A stretch of DNA of 64,000 nt from Liolophura sinensis. Lineage: Eukaryota > Mollusca > Polyplacophora > Chitonida > Chitonidae. Below the pieces are notes generated by a model. The model was not told where the DNA came from. It saw nothing but the letters and a program-made list of their open reading frames with translations, and did no database searches. This document shows, one piece after another, positions 12,589 to 25,086 of the stretch; the stretch's first letter is position 1; every line of letters begins with the position of its first letter. The position numbers were made by a program, and so were the translations under genes. The stretch is taken from the NCBI RefSeq assembly GCF_032854445.1, contig NC_088305.1, positions 24,647,400 to 24,711,399 on the forward strand, read 5' to 3'.

Positions 12589-13700
12589 ATCAGGCACAGT
12601 GTCAGAGAAATAGCGCATATTGACAAATAAATTTCGATTTGGTTATGTCTTGGTTTGAAGTGAATTTGGACTCGCAACATCACCACTTCACAGAACCGTT
12701 AAGGACGAAGGAACATTAACATGAAGAATATATCAGGTAAAAGACCATTAAACACTGTAAATAAACATATGGTTGGCGTTATACTGTGTGACGGATACGC
12801 TCTGGGGTCGCTACATCCAACTTTAGAACTTGATGTTTAAAACCCATAAAATGGTTGGAAAAATTTTTTTAAAAAATCCATGGACCTATTTTGCTGGACA
12901 ACGTTTCTTGTAAATGATTTCAGCCTTTACTTTGACATGAAAACATTTCTTCATTGAAAACACGAATATAAGCCAACAGAGTGAGCGCAGAAAATTGTAT
13001 GAAACTTGACGTACTTCTTCTTGATATTCTTTATTTGTTTCGATTTCACACGGTCAAAGGTTGCATAAAACTTAGAGAGAAAAGCCTGGTTTATGGTATG
13101 CACAAATAACGGGGATATAGTTCTCTTTTTGCCAGATTAAAACTTTGAATTCGAAACTTTTAACAGTATTAGTTAGTAATTAATGATACAGTAATTATTT
13201 ATTACACTGGAATGGCGTTGTTACACATCGGATGTACATGATGTAAATTTTAAAAGTTTGTGATTCAGGTGGCAGATTTTCTGCTAAACAGTTTCTTCAC
13301 TGGGGTGACCGGCCTCTGAACACCAAATAATGGAGAAATAGTGAATACATCAGCCTTACAATTCTTTTAAATTATTTCCTAGTTTTTATTTTTACAGCTT
13401 GTTACAACCACACTGAAATACAGTTAGTTTTAATGACTACTTATGCCTAAGTATATGTATGGCGTAACATTAAACACCGAAAACACAGGGAGTGGTAGGC
13501 CTTTATTCAAACAGCTTCCTTTGTCTTGTTTCCATTGGTCCCATTTCCATTGACCAAGTTGAAATATTGTGAAGGCATTGAACTACAGATAAAATGACAT
13601 GCATTTAATATGCTAAGTTTCAGTATATATTTGGCTGAAGTATAGACCACACATAACACCAAACAGGATACAGTAGTCACTGGGAAGAAGTGCCTGAATG
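12589..13700. other. Gene-free stretch
   Basis: AT-rich with short, motif-free open frames on both strands. Nothing recognisable was found. Confidence 0.4.
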
Positions 13701-13708
13701 AGCACAAT

Positions 13709-13732
13709 CCTCACAATATATATATTGTGAGG
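13709..13732. repeat. 24-bp perfect palindrome
   Basis: The sequence CCTCACAATATA is followed directly by its exact reverse complement, giving a 12-bp-arm palindrome with no loop and an alternating AT centre. It lies just upstream of related ATGATATATATGTGCAGGT repeats. Confidence 0.9.
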
Positions 13733-13772
13733 TATGATATATATGTGCAGGTATGATATACATATGCAGTTT

Positions 13773-13970
13773 ATATTTATTTATTTGGTGGTAGGAAAAT
13801 GAGCAGAGCCTGAGCCTGGAGAAACCAACTGGCCTCTGCAAGTTGCTGGAAGATCTTCCCACATATGGTCGGACAGGAAGCCAGCATGAGCTAAACTTGA
13901 ACTCACACCGACCTCATTGGTGTGAGGCTCCTGGGTCATTGTGCCGCTAACCATCTCGGCCACGGAGGCC
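13773..13970 (-). mobile_element. SINE family A, minus copy with head
   Basis: The reverse complement holds the head (GGCCTCCGTGGCCGAGATGG), GCACAATGACCCAGGAGCCT, the B-box region GTGAGTTCAAGTTTAG and the TGGCTTCCTGTCCGACC block. The 3' body from CATAATGCTG to the AAACACC motif is deleted, and only an AAATAAATA tail remains. Confidence 0.85.
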
Positions 13971-13999
13971 TTATCAGTTTACCTTATCTGTTCTGACAC

Positions 14000-16160
14000 C
14001 ATTGTGAAAGGGATGAAAGGATACTGTTGTCAACTGAGCATGCACACTCATGAAGAAATAAATTAATTTGATCACAACACAAATAAACTTTGAACCCTTT
14101 ATTTATACTTATTTAACCAAAAAATATTACAAATGAACATGGACAAAGACATATTATTTGAACATTTACACCGATAAGGCAGTTAAAGTACTTTGGAAAT
14201 TCATGGTATATGACCTTAAATTTGGACCATCACAAAAATTGTACCTTGTGTCTTATTCTGAGAGTTCTATTAATGTTATAAAGGTGTTTTGGGGTTTGTT
14301 TGGAAAGTAGGACGATATCCTAAGGAATAGGTAAGTTATCGCACCAAAAGTATATCTGACAACATTTATTTGCCTCTAAAAATGAACTTTTGGGGTAAAA
14401 TTTTAAGTCATTCACCTATATGTAATATATATTACACAATTTAAATATTATCACTTTCTACCTTCACTTTAACAAGTGGGCAAGAACTTTGCAATTTCTG
14501 CATTGATGTACTCATACTATCAGCAAGAATAATATGTAATGAGCTGATTATTACAAATATGTTATTAATGTTTACTCTTCTCCATATTTGGACGTTCCCG
14601 AGTATAGTCATTCGAGCATTACTGCACACAGTACATTTAGGTCTGTGAAAGGTGTAGGATGCATTTCTGTAGGAGGTCCTGGATTGATGGCTTGCATTTT
14701 GCTTGAAGTTCAATGAGATGAAGACAACGATGACAGTGCAAACTGTTCCACCATATCAGAAAATGGAGTTGTCAATCTGCCAATAAATATCACAGATGTT
14801 AATGAGAAAATATATATTTGGCAGAGCTGCATGAAGAAAACATTTTTCATCAGGCAAATCAAACACTAGAAGGAAAATGATACACCCATATATGTTTCAT
14901 ACACACTGAATGCAAATCCTTGTTTACGCAAACCAGAATGCCAGTTTGAAGACATGCTGTGCACTTGGTGTTGAAAGTGTCCACATCATGTCTACTGACA
15001 GCAGGTAATGCCTCTCACTGAATTAATACCCATAATCAGGAGAAATTAAGAAAACATGACTGCTTTGGTTCACAAAAAGTATACTTTTTGGTAACATTTA
15101 TGGCATTTACAACTGGAATGTGGTATTCCTCTTAAAGTAAGAGAAGGTTGTGGTTTCCATCAGCAAACTGGGTAATGTGACTTGGTGGCCATGTTGAATT
15201 TAGTGCAAAACCTTTAATAGCATGCTAGTCTATATAAGTCACTAAAATTTGGAAATTGTGAAATCCTTTTTATGTTTTTTGCAGCCAGTTATTAGAAAAC
15301 ATTACATAAAAACTATGCTATCTGATGAACTTTGAGATGCTGATTGCAAGTCACCAGAAGTTAGCAATTTTATTTTACTACAAGTGGAAAAAATGCGATG
15401 AAAATAATTGAAAATGGATCTTTTGAAACTAAGCAAACAAAGGGTTTATACACCGGTAGCTGACAAAGACTGGAGCAAAGAAAGTATAATAAACCTTCAA
15501 ATTTGTTTGTAAACTACAATTGTAAGTATTGTAGATCGAAGAAAAACAAAAGAAGAATACAATGTGAGAATAGGAAAAAAAAAGAGAAACTTGTCCCCTA
15601 AATAAATAAAGATTTCAATACAATTGCTCATCAAAGTAATTAGTGTGCATGAAATGTGGAACACTGAAGTATTTACATTATCTACACTCACAGAGCTTTG
15701 TTGAGTAAGCTTGGATGGGTGAGGTATATGTACGATAAATGTACCCTTTAGGGGTAAATTATATGAATGGAATTAATAAACAAACCTGTTAGGACAGTGG
15801 CCAAATATGATGAAATTCATGAATATTTGTTATTCAACCAGACAGCTACTACAAAAAAAAAAAGCAAAAAAAACGAAAAATGAATGTAAAAATGAACATG
15901 CTTTGTTATTATTTGTGTATTCCGTAGCTTTTATTATGTAACTTTCTTTTTTAACCTTGTGTATTTATTTCTTTACTAACTTAACTGTTGTTTAATGACA
16001 TACTAATGTGATGGCAGTAACTTTTATGGGTGGAGGAAGCTGGAGAAAACCCATATGTTGTCAAATGCTTACTGTTACCAATGTGCCCCAAGCTGTGAGC
16101 GAGGGAAAAACCTTTTTAAAAAAGCAAGTTGGCGTGACGTTAAAGACTATTTATAACATT
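14000..16160. other. Gene-free stretch
   Basis: AT-rich sequence with several short open frames and no motif, splice pairs or recognisable element. An A-rich run is present at 15850-15880. Confidence 0.4.
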
Positions 16161-16166
16161 ACCATT

Positions 16167-16292
16167 ATTTATTTATATAACTGGAGCTTTATACAGTATT
16201 CAAAAATATTTGACTTACATGATGATAGCCAGTATTAAACCGGGCAAAGCTTGGGGAAAACTCACGACCATCTTCAGCTTGCTGGCAGACCT
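16167..16292 (-). mobile_element. SINE family A, old minus fragment
   Basis: ATTCAAAAATATTTGACTTA, GATGATAGCCAGTATTA, AACCGGGCAAAGC and CTTGCTGGCAGACCTT match the reverse complement of the SINE 3' half, with many substitutions. Confidence 0.6.
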
Positions 16293-17195
16293 TCAAGGAT
16301 ACGAATATAACATTAAGAATAAAGTTAACAGAATCAATGATATGCATGAAGTTGAAAAGTAAAGCACCCTTCAAGGTCATAATTATGGCAAATTAAGATT
16401 AATACGACACACTAAATATGCAACAATTATTCATGGAGTAAGCTGGATTTTAAACTTGATGTGAGGTTACACAAAATGAACACATGCACATAAAATTTTA
16501 TGAGAATGAGACAATAAGACCTGTGTGACAGATAGGTGGACAGAGTACGGGGTGGGCAGACAGAATGACAAATCAAAATTAATGTCTGTTGCTGATATTG
16601 AAGAATGTTATTAATGGCAAACAAGGCAGTCAGTGAACACCTGTAGCTCTCCTGACTGAGCAGTTCATAAAACTGTATAATGTTCAGCGAGATATGTTCA
16701 AATCCTGTCCTCTAAACCAAAATACAGCAGAATGACACAGACACATACACATGTCATTCATACATTAGATAGTACTAAGATGTCGGAATTAAATTAAAAA
16801 AAAAGGCCAAAATTATTATGTACTGTCAGAAATATGACTGTTTATTATATACATAGCAGATATAGGTTTCAGAGCAGCTTTGTGGTCAGGTCATCAAACT
16901 ACATAAAGTAGAATACAGAAAATATTTAAATTCAGAAAATATTGATTCTGTGACAAATTCAGTGATCAGCGCATTTCCACAGTTTTCAAGATAAACAACT
17001 AATTTCTGCACCCTTCATTTGTTCGAACATGCTCTATCTGCATTTTAAATTTCAGCTTAATCGCATTAAACCTTGTCAAGAAAATGACACATAAACACTT
17101 TCTGTCAATCGTCATATTGCAGAAACAGTACATTAATTGAATGGTGTCTATGCATTGATAGAAAGCACATATTCTTCGTAACCATCAATGCACTG

Positions 17196-17880
17196 TACAT
17201 ACACTACATAATATGTACATATAAATGTGTCAAATGTAGTCAATCAACCTGTGGGCAATGTTTAAAGGCGTGTATGTCCTCTTCTTTTCCACACAGCTCA
17301 AGGATTTTCAGCATACTTACAGAACATACATAGCCCTTATTATACAGTCATTTTCAGCTTACAACTATAGCAGTTTTCTGTCTAGTGTCCAGCAAATACT
17401 GGGATAATTGCGATTTTTCACAGCTTAATCACAATTTAGGTCAAAAGTATACACATCAAGAAAAAAAATAAGACCGGGTTCGAGATAAGAACATCAAACT
17501 ATGTTGGGTGGCATACTTACAATATTTCTACATTCATTCTAGACACAAACAGATTGTACATGCATTATGTAACATGTCTTGTAAATGTGCCAAAAAATCG
17601 TAAATCGACCTTTTATCAAATTTTGAAGCCCTGTATATCCTGCCTTAAGACAACTCAAACATTTTCAGCATACATACAGTACATATATAGTCCCTTTCAC
17701 TCAGCAATCTTGAACTCTACAGGTGTATCAGTTTTCTGTCACAAGACCTACAAATATGGGGAAATTGCAAATTTCTGATCACAATTTGCAACATAACTAC
17801 ATCTTACAGGGAAAAAATAAGAACAAATTCGTGATCTGGACATCAAATTATGTCAGATAGCATATTTAGAATCTTGAAAT
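17196..17880. repeat. Two diverged direct copies of a ~340-bp unit
   Basis: 17196-17535 and 17540-17880 share, in the same order, a TACATGCATTATGTAACATG-like start, TTTTCAGCATACTTACAG, CAGTTTTCTGTC, a GGATAATTGCGA-like segment, AAAAAATAAGA and CATCAAACTATGTTGGGTGG. Many substitutions separate the copies. Identity of the parent element is unknown. Confidence 0.65.
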
Positions 17881-17929
17881 TCCAAAAAACACACACACAC
17901 AAAAAAACGTGATATCACTTCCTCTGTAT

Positions 17930-18900
17930 CATGTAAAACCTAATTTGCATAAACATTGCATTCTTTCTTCCAAACAGTCTCCAGGGAACGCTTGTTACGT
18001 GTGCTAAATTTCAAGACAATCAGCCAGGGTTCTGGAGAAAATGACTCTCAAACATTTTCATGTCAAATGTATATGGCCACCACATCACATGACTTGAGGA
18101 CACCCAAATCTTTACTCGAAAGAGCACATCTCCAAGTCTGTCACCTATCTAAGTTTCACGCATTTCTGTCAAGCCTCTTTCGCTTAGAAGTTTTTCAATT
18201 TTGAGAATGAAAAAACTGCAAATTTTTTGGCATGTACTACTTTCGGGTTGTTGACGTCACTTCCGGTAATGTAAAATTTGTCTGCCTGCCTTGGGATGAT
18301 TGCATCTCTAGCTTCACTGGTTAAGGAGGTATACCCACTTCTGGTTTTGATAATGTCACTTCCGGTTTTGCAAAAATTGCATTTTCGGAATCAGCGTCAA
18401 AAACTGCATATGACAGGACTATTTGCAGAACATCACCTGAACAAGTGTAGACATTATTAGCAAAAAACGAAATTTGGGGTTACAAGACAATTTAACCCAA
18501 TAGCAAGCTTGTACAATTTTCAACCAAGAAAGTTCTCATTCTCAAACTTAACAAGCCTAGGCTTTGTACACATTCAGTTGAAATTTCTGCTCAGTCACAT
18601 CAGCCGTTCTGGAGAAGAAAATTTTTTTCAGGTTTTCATCAAAATCCAAGATGGCCGCCAAGTCACGTGACAAAATCTACCTAAAAGTTAGGATGCACAA
18701 CTTCAAGTCCTACAGTCCCCACAATATGCCTGAAATATTGCCAATGCAGCTTTATGCCATAATCATTCATTCGTTCAAGTCCTACAGACAAACATGTTAA
18801 AATTTCATAAACTTCAGAATAACCATTTTCACCAGAAACGCGGCACAATTTTGGTGAGAATAATAATAAAGACAAATAATCTTAACAAACACAAGAGGGA
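17930..18900. repeat. Probable dispersed repeat, family unknown
   Basis: This stretch repeats phrases at different points: ACTTCCGGT with TAATGT or TTTGCAAAA (18255-18380), CAGCC followed by GTTCTGGAGAA (18020 and 18600), and CAAGATGGCCGCCAAGTCAC. The end reads GAATAATAATAAAGACAAAT. Phrases like these occur in interspersed repeats of other aquatic animals, as far as I recall; I cannot name the family. No coding frame is supported. Confidence 0.35.
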
Positions 18901-20090
18901 ATCAACCCGGAAAGAATGCAGAGCAGTGACTTCTTATGTTATAGATTTGTAAATCGTTGTGGTTGTAAAAGATGCCACTGTGGACTGTGGTATTTGTATA
19001 CACATGGTGAACTGCATTTGGCAATCCTTGTACTGTTTGTGGCAATTGCAATCCTGTGATTGGTCAAGTCCATGTTACAGGCACTACATTCAGATTGGTT
19101 TTTTTTTATTAATTTTTTCAGTGGGAATATATGAAAAGAGCCAATGATATTAAGAGACATTGACTAATCATAATAGAGGCTAGTTTGTATAGTGTGACGG
19201 GTGCTGCAGACAACAGTGACTACTGACGTGTCACTTTGACATCTTCCCAGATTCCTGTGATTTGTTGTAAGACTGAACCTTAATTTTATGGTTGAACTGA
19301 CTGACTTGACTGAAACTTATGCTGCTTTAGCACAAGGAAGCACCAATCAAATAAAACTGTCAAAAAGGAAAACTTGAGGTTTTAAATGTAAATGTTTAAC
19401 TGTCAAGTGGTGCATAAGTGATAGGTTCTGAAGGTGTCAATGGATGTCGGGGATACATAACAGGTAAGTGCTTTTGGTGCATATAAACTCTGAAACTGGA
19501 TATGCCTGGCAGAATAAAATTATTCAGTGGAGCTCACATTAGATATGAGATTTTGTACTTTTTGAGAAACACAGTGTTTGCCATGGCAAAAGGACAGAGA
19601 AAGAGACAGGTGTCAAGGTTTAGGAAAAGAAAAAAACTATTCAATCAGAGGCAATAAAGCAACACTCAGGCTGGTAGGAATGTGCCAAAAACATATGTAC
19701 ATATGAGCAACAGCAGCTGTGTGAGATTGCATGGATTGGACAAAAATTGAATGTGTGAACTTGTTGGACTGCGATCTACAGCCCTATGATGTTGGTGTAC
19801 TGGCCCATTCGCTCCCACTGTCATGGACTCTTACCAGCAGGCTGAATGCCAGAGATCAAAAGCTGAGCAAAACACCTACAGACTGCTGCACCTGGGAAAG
19901 ACCGCCGAGCTGTAGAATACCGCATTTGCCTACCACTGGACCACAACATCATACTGTCCTGAAGGGCTGAACTGAGATTTGAACAGCGAGGTGCCTTGGG
20001 GTGTGTGCGTCACAGAGAGGTTTGCCTGTGCTGAGTGCGGCTTCTCTTCTAAAAGTAGAAAGTTGTACCATGGAGATACTATCAGGCAAA
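18901..20090. other. Gene-free stretch
   Basis: No gene supported. A 24-codon very basic open frame with a good start context lies at 19583-19657. A short SINE-tail-like string (AGCACCAATCAAATAAAA) occurs near 19335. Confidence 0.4.
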
Positions 20091-20091
20091 A

Positions 20092-20270
20092 ATTTATTTA
20101 TTTAATTTATCTGATTGGTGTTTTACGCAGTACTCAAGAATACATCACTTATACGATGACAGCCAGCATTATGGTGGGTGGAAACTGGGCAGAACCTTGG
20201 GGAAGACAGACAGACCTTCCCACTTACGGCCAGAGAGGAAGCCAGCATGAGCTGGACTTGAACTCACAGC
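20092..20270 (-). mobile_element. SINE family A, minus copy
   Basis: The reverse complement holds GTCGCTGTGAGTTCAAGTCC (B box), the GCTCATGCTGGCTTCCTCTC block, a partly deleted centre, CATAATGCTGGC and GTGATGTATTCTTGAGTAC, ending in the AAATAAAT tail. The tRNA-like head is missing. Confidence 0.85.
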
Positions 20271-20789
20271 GACCCCAAGCAGGCAAAGACAATGAAAATG
20301 TCTGCTAGTTGGAATGAACCTACACTAGCAATGAAAATGGGTCAGTTACTGAACATGCTGAACTTGCATGCCGTTTGTTGCACTCATTGCAATGTAGTTT
20401 GAGACAGTCTAGTCAAGCACAATGAGGCATCAATAGTACAGATAAGGTGAAACACATAACAACCGATGCGGACAGTTCATTATACGCAGTAGCCATGGAC
20501 CACTGAGTCAGTGCACCATCTGGACACACCACTTGGGGAAAAGCCATTGCAGCAGGGTGAAAGTGATGGCATTCTGTGACAATGTGTTCCCCACAAGGAC
20601 AGCGGAGTGAAAGAAAGACAGGAAACTGGCTTTGTGGACGACTTTGCATCTAGGTGAAACAGTGAGTGTACAGAGGCCTACTGACAGACTCCAAGTGACA
20701 TACAGGACTTCATATATAGAAACCTGACTTGCGTAACAGATGCCATTGTCCTGTGTTATCAGGGAGATCACTGTTTGTGCAAGCAGTAT

Positions 20790-21698
20790 TTGGCTATGAC
20801 TGAGAAGGATGGCAATTTAATAGATGATCCAGCTAAAATTTTCCATATTTTCAATACTTTCTTCTCAACTGTCCCCATTCTTTAATAGATATTAATAATA
20901 TAAACAAGGACAATTTTGTTCAAAGTCTTGAAAAACTCAGGGAACAAGTTGAGGGAAAAGTTCTTCATGATACTTTTTACTCCATACCAAATATGTTGTA
21001 TGTTTCTGTTTTACAATACCTTTAAAGGCTTGATAAAGATAAGGCTAGTGATCAATTCAAAAATTCTATATTCTAAATGTCAATTCTAAATTTCTTTCAT
21101 CATCTGCCCCTATTATTGCAAAATCTTTTACCATGCTAATAAACAAATGTGTTATGACCAGACATGGTTATCCCTCTTCACAAAAGGGGTTCAAAGTTGA
21201 AAACTATCATCCAATATCTGTCCTACTCAGTTTTTCAAAAATCACTGAACGACATTTACATAACTGTTTATACGAGTATCTCTCAAATTTTAAATTATTG
21301 AGCAAAAATAAATGTGGTTTTTGCCCCTCTTACGCTCTTGTGGAACTGTATTGCTGAAAATGGTTGAACACTGGTTTACGGCGACAGATAACACTGAAGT
21401 TATTGGAACTGTACCTGTAGACTTCAAGCAGGCATTTGATACTGTTAATCACAATATATTACTTAAAAAACTTAAAGCATACAAATTCACTCAACTGCTC
21501 TTACATTCTTCCAGTGATACCTATCTAACACACAACAAATGGTTGTTTGTGGAGGAGAAATGTATAATGCTAAGGATATTAAAGCCAGTGTCTTGCAAGG
21601 CTGGTTCCATATTGCAGCCTTTACTTTTTATACTATACATAAATGATCTACCATTATTTCTAAAGAACAATTTTATTATTTCTAATTATTTCTAAAGG
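20790..21698 (+). pseudogene. Dead non-LTR (CR1/Jockey-like) LINE fragment
   Basis: Two pieces of a non-LTR retrotransposon ORF2 are visible. 20795-20880 translates to TEKDGNLIDDPAKIFHIFNT followed by FFST, the linker typical of the region between endonuclease and reverse transcriptase. From 21190 the RT begins (NYHPISVLLSFSKITER), and after a frameshift near 21320 motif A is clear (DFKQAFDTVNHNILLKKL). After another shift, GSILQPLLFILYINDLP matches the motif B region. The catalytic FADD box and everything beyond are absent. Stops and frameshifts make it non-functional. CR1/Jockey/Rex assignment follows from these motifs; the exact clade is not resolved. Confidence 0.8.
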
Positions 21699-22948
21699 GG
21701 CAATCTTCCACTCATTTGGCTTGTTCTCTGTATATGCGTTTCAGGGTTCCAGACAGCAGGAGGGCAGAAAAGGGTCGATAATGGGGCGTCTTCCACTACC
21801 CTACTATCATATTATTAATATGTGTGGGGAGGAACCAAAGGAGATAACTGCATTAAAAATAGTGTTTAGTGAGTGACAATTTTGAACTTGTTGCTAGCCC
21901 TTAGACTGACTATACAATCAGGCAACGTGTGGCTTTTAGCCTTGGACAATCTGCTCTGAGTAAAACAAGCCACTTGCTGAGTACTAACAAGGCAGAGGCT
22001 TTTAACCTGGCCATCAGTAAATGAGTTCCCAAAAACAAACTTTTCTCTCAAAATTTTGAAGAGAGAACACACAGCTGCCTGGAAGAGAGGAAAACAGACA
22101 GAGCTAAACCCTCTGCCACAAAGGCCATTGTGAAATGCTTAGGCCTGAGCAACATACACTTTTATGGGAGACTTGAGGATGAGCTACACACAAGCTCTCA
22201 ATGACACTAAAATGCACTGTTTTCTTCTGTCCCTGACAACTGTGTTTTAATAAAGGAAAGAACAAAAAATAAAGGAGTTCACGTTTGGGAATGTTTTCAT
22301 TCATGCGTGAACGAGTTCCCCACTGATGCAGATAAGAAAATTTTGAGGGGAGTGTATGAACAGAAAATTACATTAGCAAAAAACATTTAAATGGATTATA
22401 ATACCCCAAAGAAATGTGAAGATACTAGGTATGACCCAGTTATTAATATGTATACTGAAAGCAAATACATTAAATGGCACACTTGTATGACAAATACTGA
22501 TAGCCAAAAATTTTTAAACCTAAATTGTTAAGATGAGTATTGATTACAGATGTACTTACAAGACAAACAACCTTACAAACTAAGTAATATGTAAAAATGA
22601 AGCAGAAACAATATGAATGAATAGGTGAAAACAAATTAAGTGACTACCCCCTGTATCAGTCAATGTTGAACTCTCCAAGAACAAGCTTGCACAGCTCCAC
22701 CACTTGTGAGCACTGAGTAGTTAGACACATCAGCTTAGAGAATTGGTGGGCTCCATATGAAGGGGATAACCTGTAACAAGAGTAATTATTTTGTCACCCA
22801 AGAATTTGAAACACTGTTTAGACATTAAAATGATATTGGCAGCTGAATTACACGTGCATACAAAACAAATGATGAAATGGTAGAAAAGAAAATATGTGTG
22901 TAATAAACTGATTATTAGCGTTAGTAGTATGTAAAGTAACACTCTAGG
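21699..22948. other. Gene-free stretch
   Basis: No gene or identifiable repeat. Open frames are short and without motifs. Confidence 0.4.
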
Positions 22949-23120
22949 TTATATTTATTTCTTTATTTTATTTGATTGGTGTTTTATGCCGTACCCAAGA
23001 ATATTTCACTTATACGACGGCGGTCAGCATTATGGTGGGTGGAAACTGGGCCGAGCCCGGGGGAAATCCATGACAATCCGCAGGTTGCTGACAGACCTTC
23101 CCACTTACGGCTGAAGAGGA
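22949..23120 (-). mobile_element. SINE family A, minus copy, 5'-truncated
   Basis: The tail (ATTTTATTTGATTGGTGTTT), TACGACGGCGGTCAGCATTA, the GGGCCGAGCCCGGGGGAAAT block and GACAGACCTTCCCACTTACG are all present and little diverged. The copy stops before the B-box region. Confidence 0.85.
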
Positions 23121-23783
23121 ACTCTAGGTTATAGGCAGGAAAGAAAACAGCGATGGAATACACAGTATTTAAATGCTTAACATAACTAGACATAGTTCAA
23201 CTAATACGTTTAAATTATACACACAAAAAAAAAAATAAAGAGTACAAACAAGCCTGAGTTTTTGAGAAGGTGCATCGATGTGACTTTAGAGTTGACAGCG
23301 TGAACTTCACAGCGCATTTGATGAGAGTGCACATTGTATGGTCCTACTTCATGCACGCTGAAACAGAGAACAATATGAATATCAGAGAAAGCTTGAAATA
23401 AAAGAACTTGAGGGTAAATTTTAATATTTGTGAGTGAAATTTACAGCAGATAACTGCCCATGCACATAACAAAATGAGAAATGAGAAGTGATTATTGCAA
23501 AATGGCTGTCATTTCCCCTTTGACCTTTATGAAACTGAATTTGAAAGAAATGTGTAGTGGTAATTTTGTAACATAACTTCATACTTATTTGCAGAATGCT
23601 GAGGTAGTTTCCAGCGAATTGAGATTACAGGTACAAGTGTGAAATACACAGAAAGTTTTCGTTTGGCCAGGATAAAATATGGTAGCCTGAATGTAATGTA
23701 TGATAACAATACATCAAGTTAAGAATTACCAACTTGGAATGAGTGTACAATTTGCTTACATGTACTTATGTAATCGCTGAAGA

Positions 23784-23919
23784 ATTTCCCTACGTGGGTG
23801 ACACAAGGATTCGAACTTGGGTCTCCGCAGCCGACGTCCAGCGCTCTACCAACGGAGCTAAAGGGAAATTTCCACTAGCTACTGCTAGTATAAGCACTGG
23901 AAAGCTGCTCCTGTTACAC
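23784..23919 (-). repeat. tRNA-like repeat, copy 1
   Basis: On the minus strand TAGCTCCGTTGGTAGAGC matches a pol III A box and GTTCGAATCC a B box at tRNA-like spacing. The D stem (GCTC/GAGC) pairs, but the acceptor and anticodon stems do not, so this is a tRNA-derived repeat rather than a working tRNA. The flank with TACTGCTAGTATAAGCACTG is shared with copy 2 at 24033. Confidence 0.7.
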
Positions 23920-24032
23920 TCCTCCCCACTTAAATCCTCCCCTCTCTCCCAAAACACACCCAAGATCACTGGCCCAGAGCTCCATGCTTCTTGGAACCTG
24001 TTGGGTCAAGGTACCAGTGGAATGGTTGAAAG

Positions 24033-24162
24033 ATTTCACTACGTCGGTCACATTCGAACTCGGGTTTCTGCAGCTGATGTCCAGCGCTCTACCAACTGAG
24101 CTAACGGGCAATTCCTGCTAACTACTGCTAGTATAAGCACTGGAAAGCTGCTCCAGTTACAC
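24033..24162 (-). repeat. tRNA-like repeat, copy 2
   Basis: The minus strand reads GCCCGTTAGCTCAGTTGGTA, a textbook A box, then GAGTTCGAAT as B box. It is closely similar to copy 1 including the flank with AAGCACTGGAAAGCTGCTCC. The two lie in direct orientation about 250 bp apart, implying a tandem duplication of a tRNA-derived unit. The acceptor stem does not pair here either. Confidence 0.7.
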
Positions 24163-24448
24163 ATATACACTGCCGTGGAACCCAGTTGTCAATGAAACAT
24201 ATGTTTGTTTACACAGCCACTCAGAACAACACCCGGTGACCTAAAGCCCCTGACTAATGCACCTTACCTACAAGATTTGTAAGTTACCGTGCCAACATAC
24301 ATGTACGCAAACATGTGTTGATTATATTATTCATTTGATTCGTGTTTTACGTTGCAAACAAGTATTGAAAGCCAAACTGAAGTTGAAGTATAGTTGTGAA
24401 GGGCAGCGATTGCAGGAATATGCTCTGTGCGTTGTACATGAATTATAA

Positions 24449-24499
24449 CTAAGTTAAATTGTAATTATATAATTATAATTAAATCATAATTTAACTCAG
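24449..24499. repeat. 51-bp AT-rich inverted repeat
   Basis: CTAAGTTAAATT at 24449-24460 faces AATTTAACTCAG at 24488-24499: 12-bp arms with one mismatch, enclosing AT-rich sequence that itself folds (AATTATATAATTATAATT). It could be a tiny MITE or simple AT-rich foldback. Confidence 0.6.
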
Positions 24500-25086
24500 C
24501 GACCCCACGGTGTCTTGCAATTACACTGTCTTGTAATACTGCACCCACTGATAAAATTGGGGGACGAACAGGAGTTACCAGATAACGCCCCCTAGTGGCA
24601 AAATGGGGAACTAAAGTAATTGCTGCACCAGAAAAATCAGCATTTAGGTTCATTTACCTCTCTGTTACTTATGACGTACTGGTCACTGCCAGGATCCCGG
24701 GTGCTCGAAACTATATATGAATCCTGATCCCCAGTCGGAATTTCAAGGTTTAAAATTCACACGTTTAAAGGCGAACCAAATGCGATTAAATGATTTTTTC
24801 ATGCTATAAGGTACATGCATTAATAAAAATATGTTATTATTAAACTATAAATGCTCGGTACCATACCGGTACTGCACACAGGTACCTAATCTATAGCTGT
24901 ACGTATGTGTAAATAATACACACGTGGTTGTTGTTTCACCATTTTCTACTTCGCTGTGAATTTGGGCTTTGTATTGTGGCATTTGATTGGTCGAATGACG
25001 CCCTGCCATGCTTTGTTTGTAAGATGTGATCTGATTGAGTCCAACAATTTGCGGTCAATCCATACTGGTAGGCCTAAATCGTTAAT

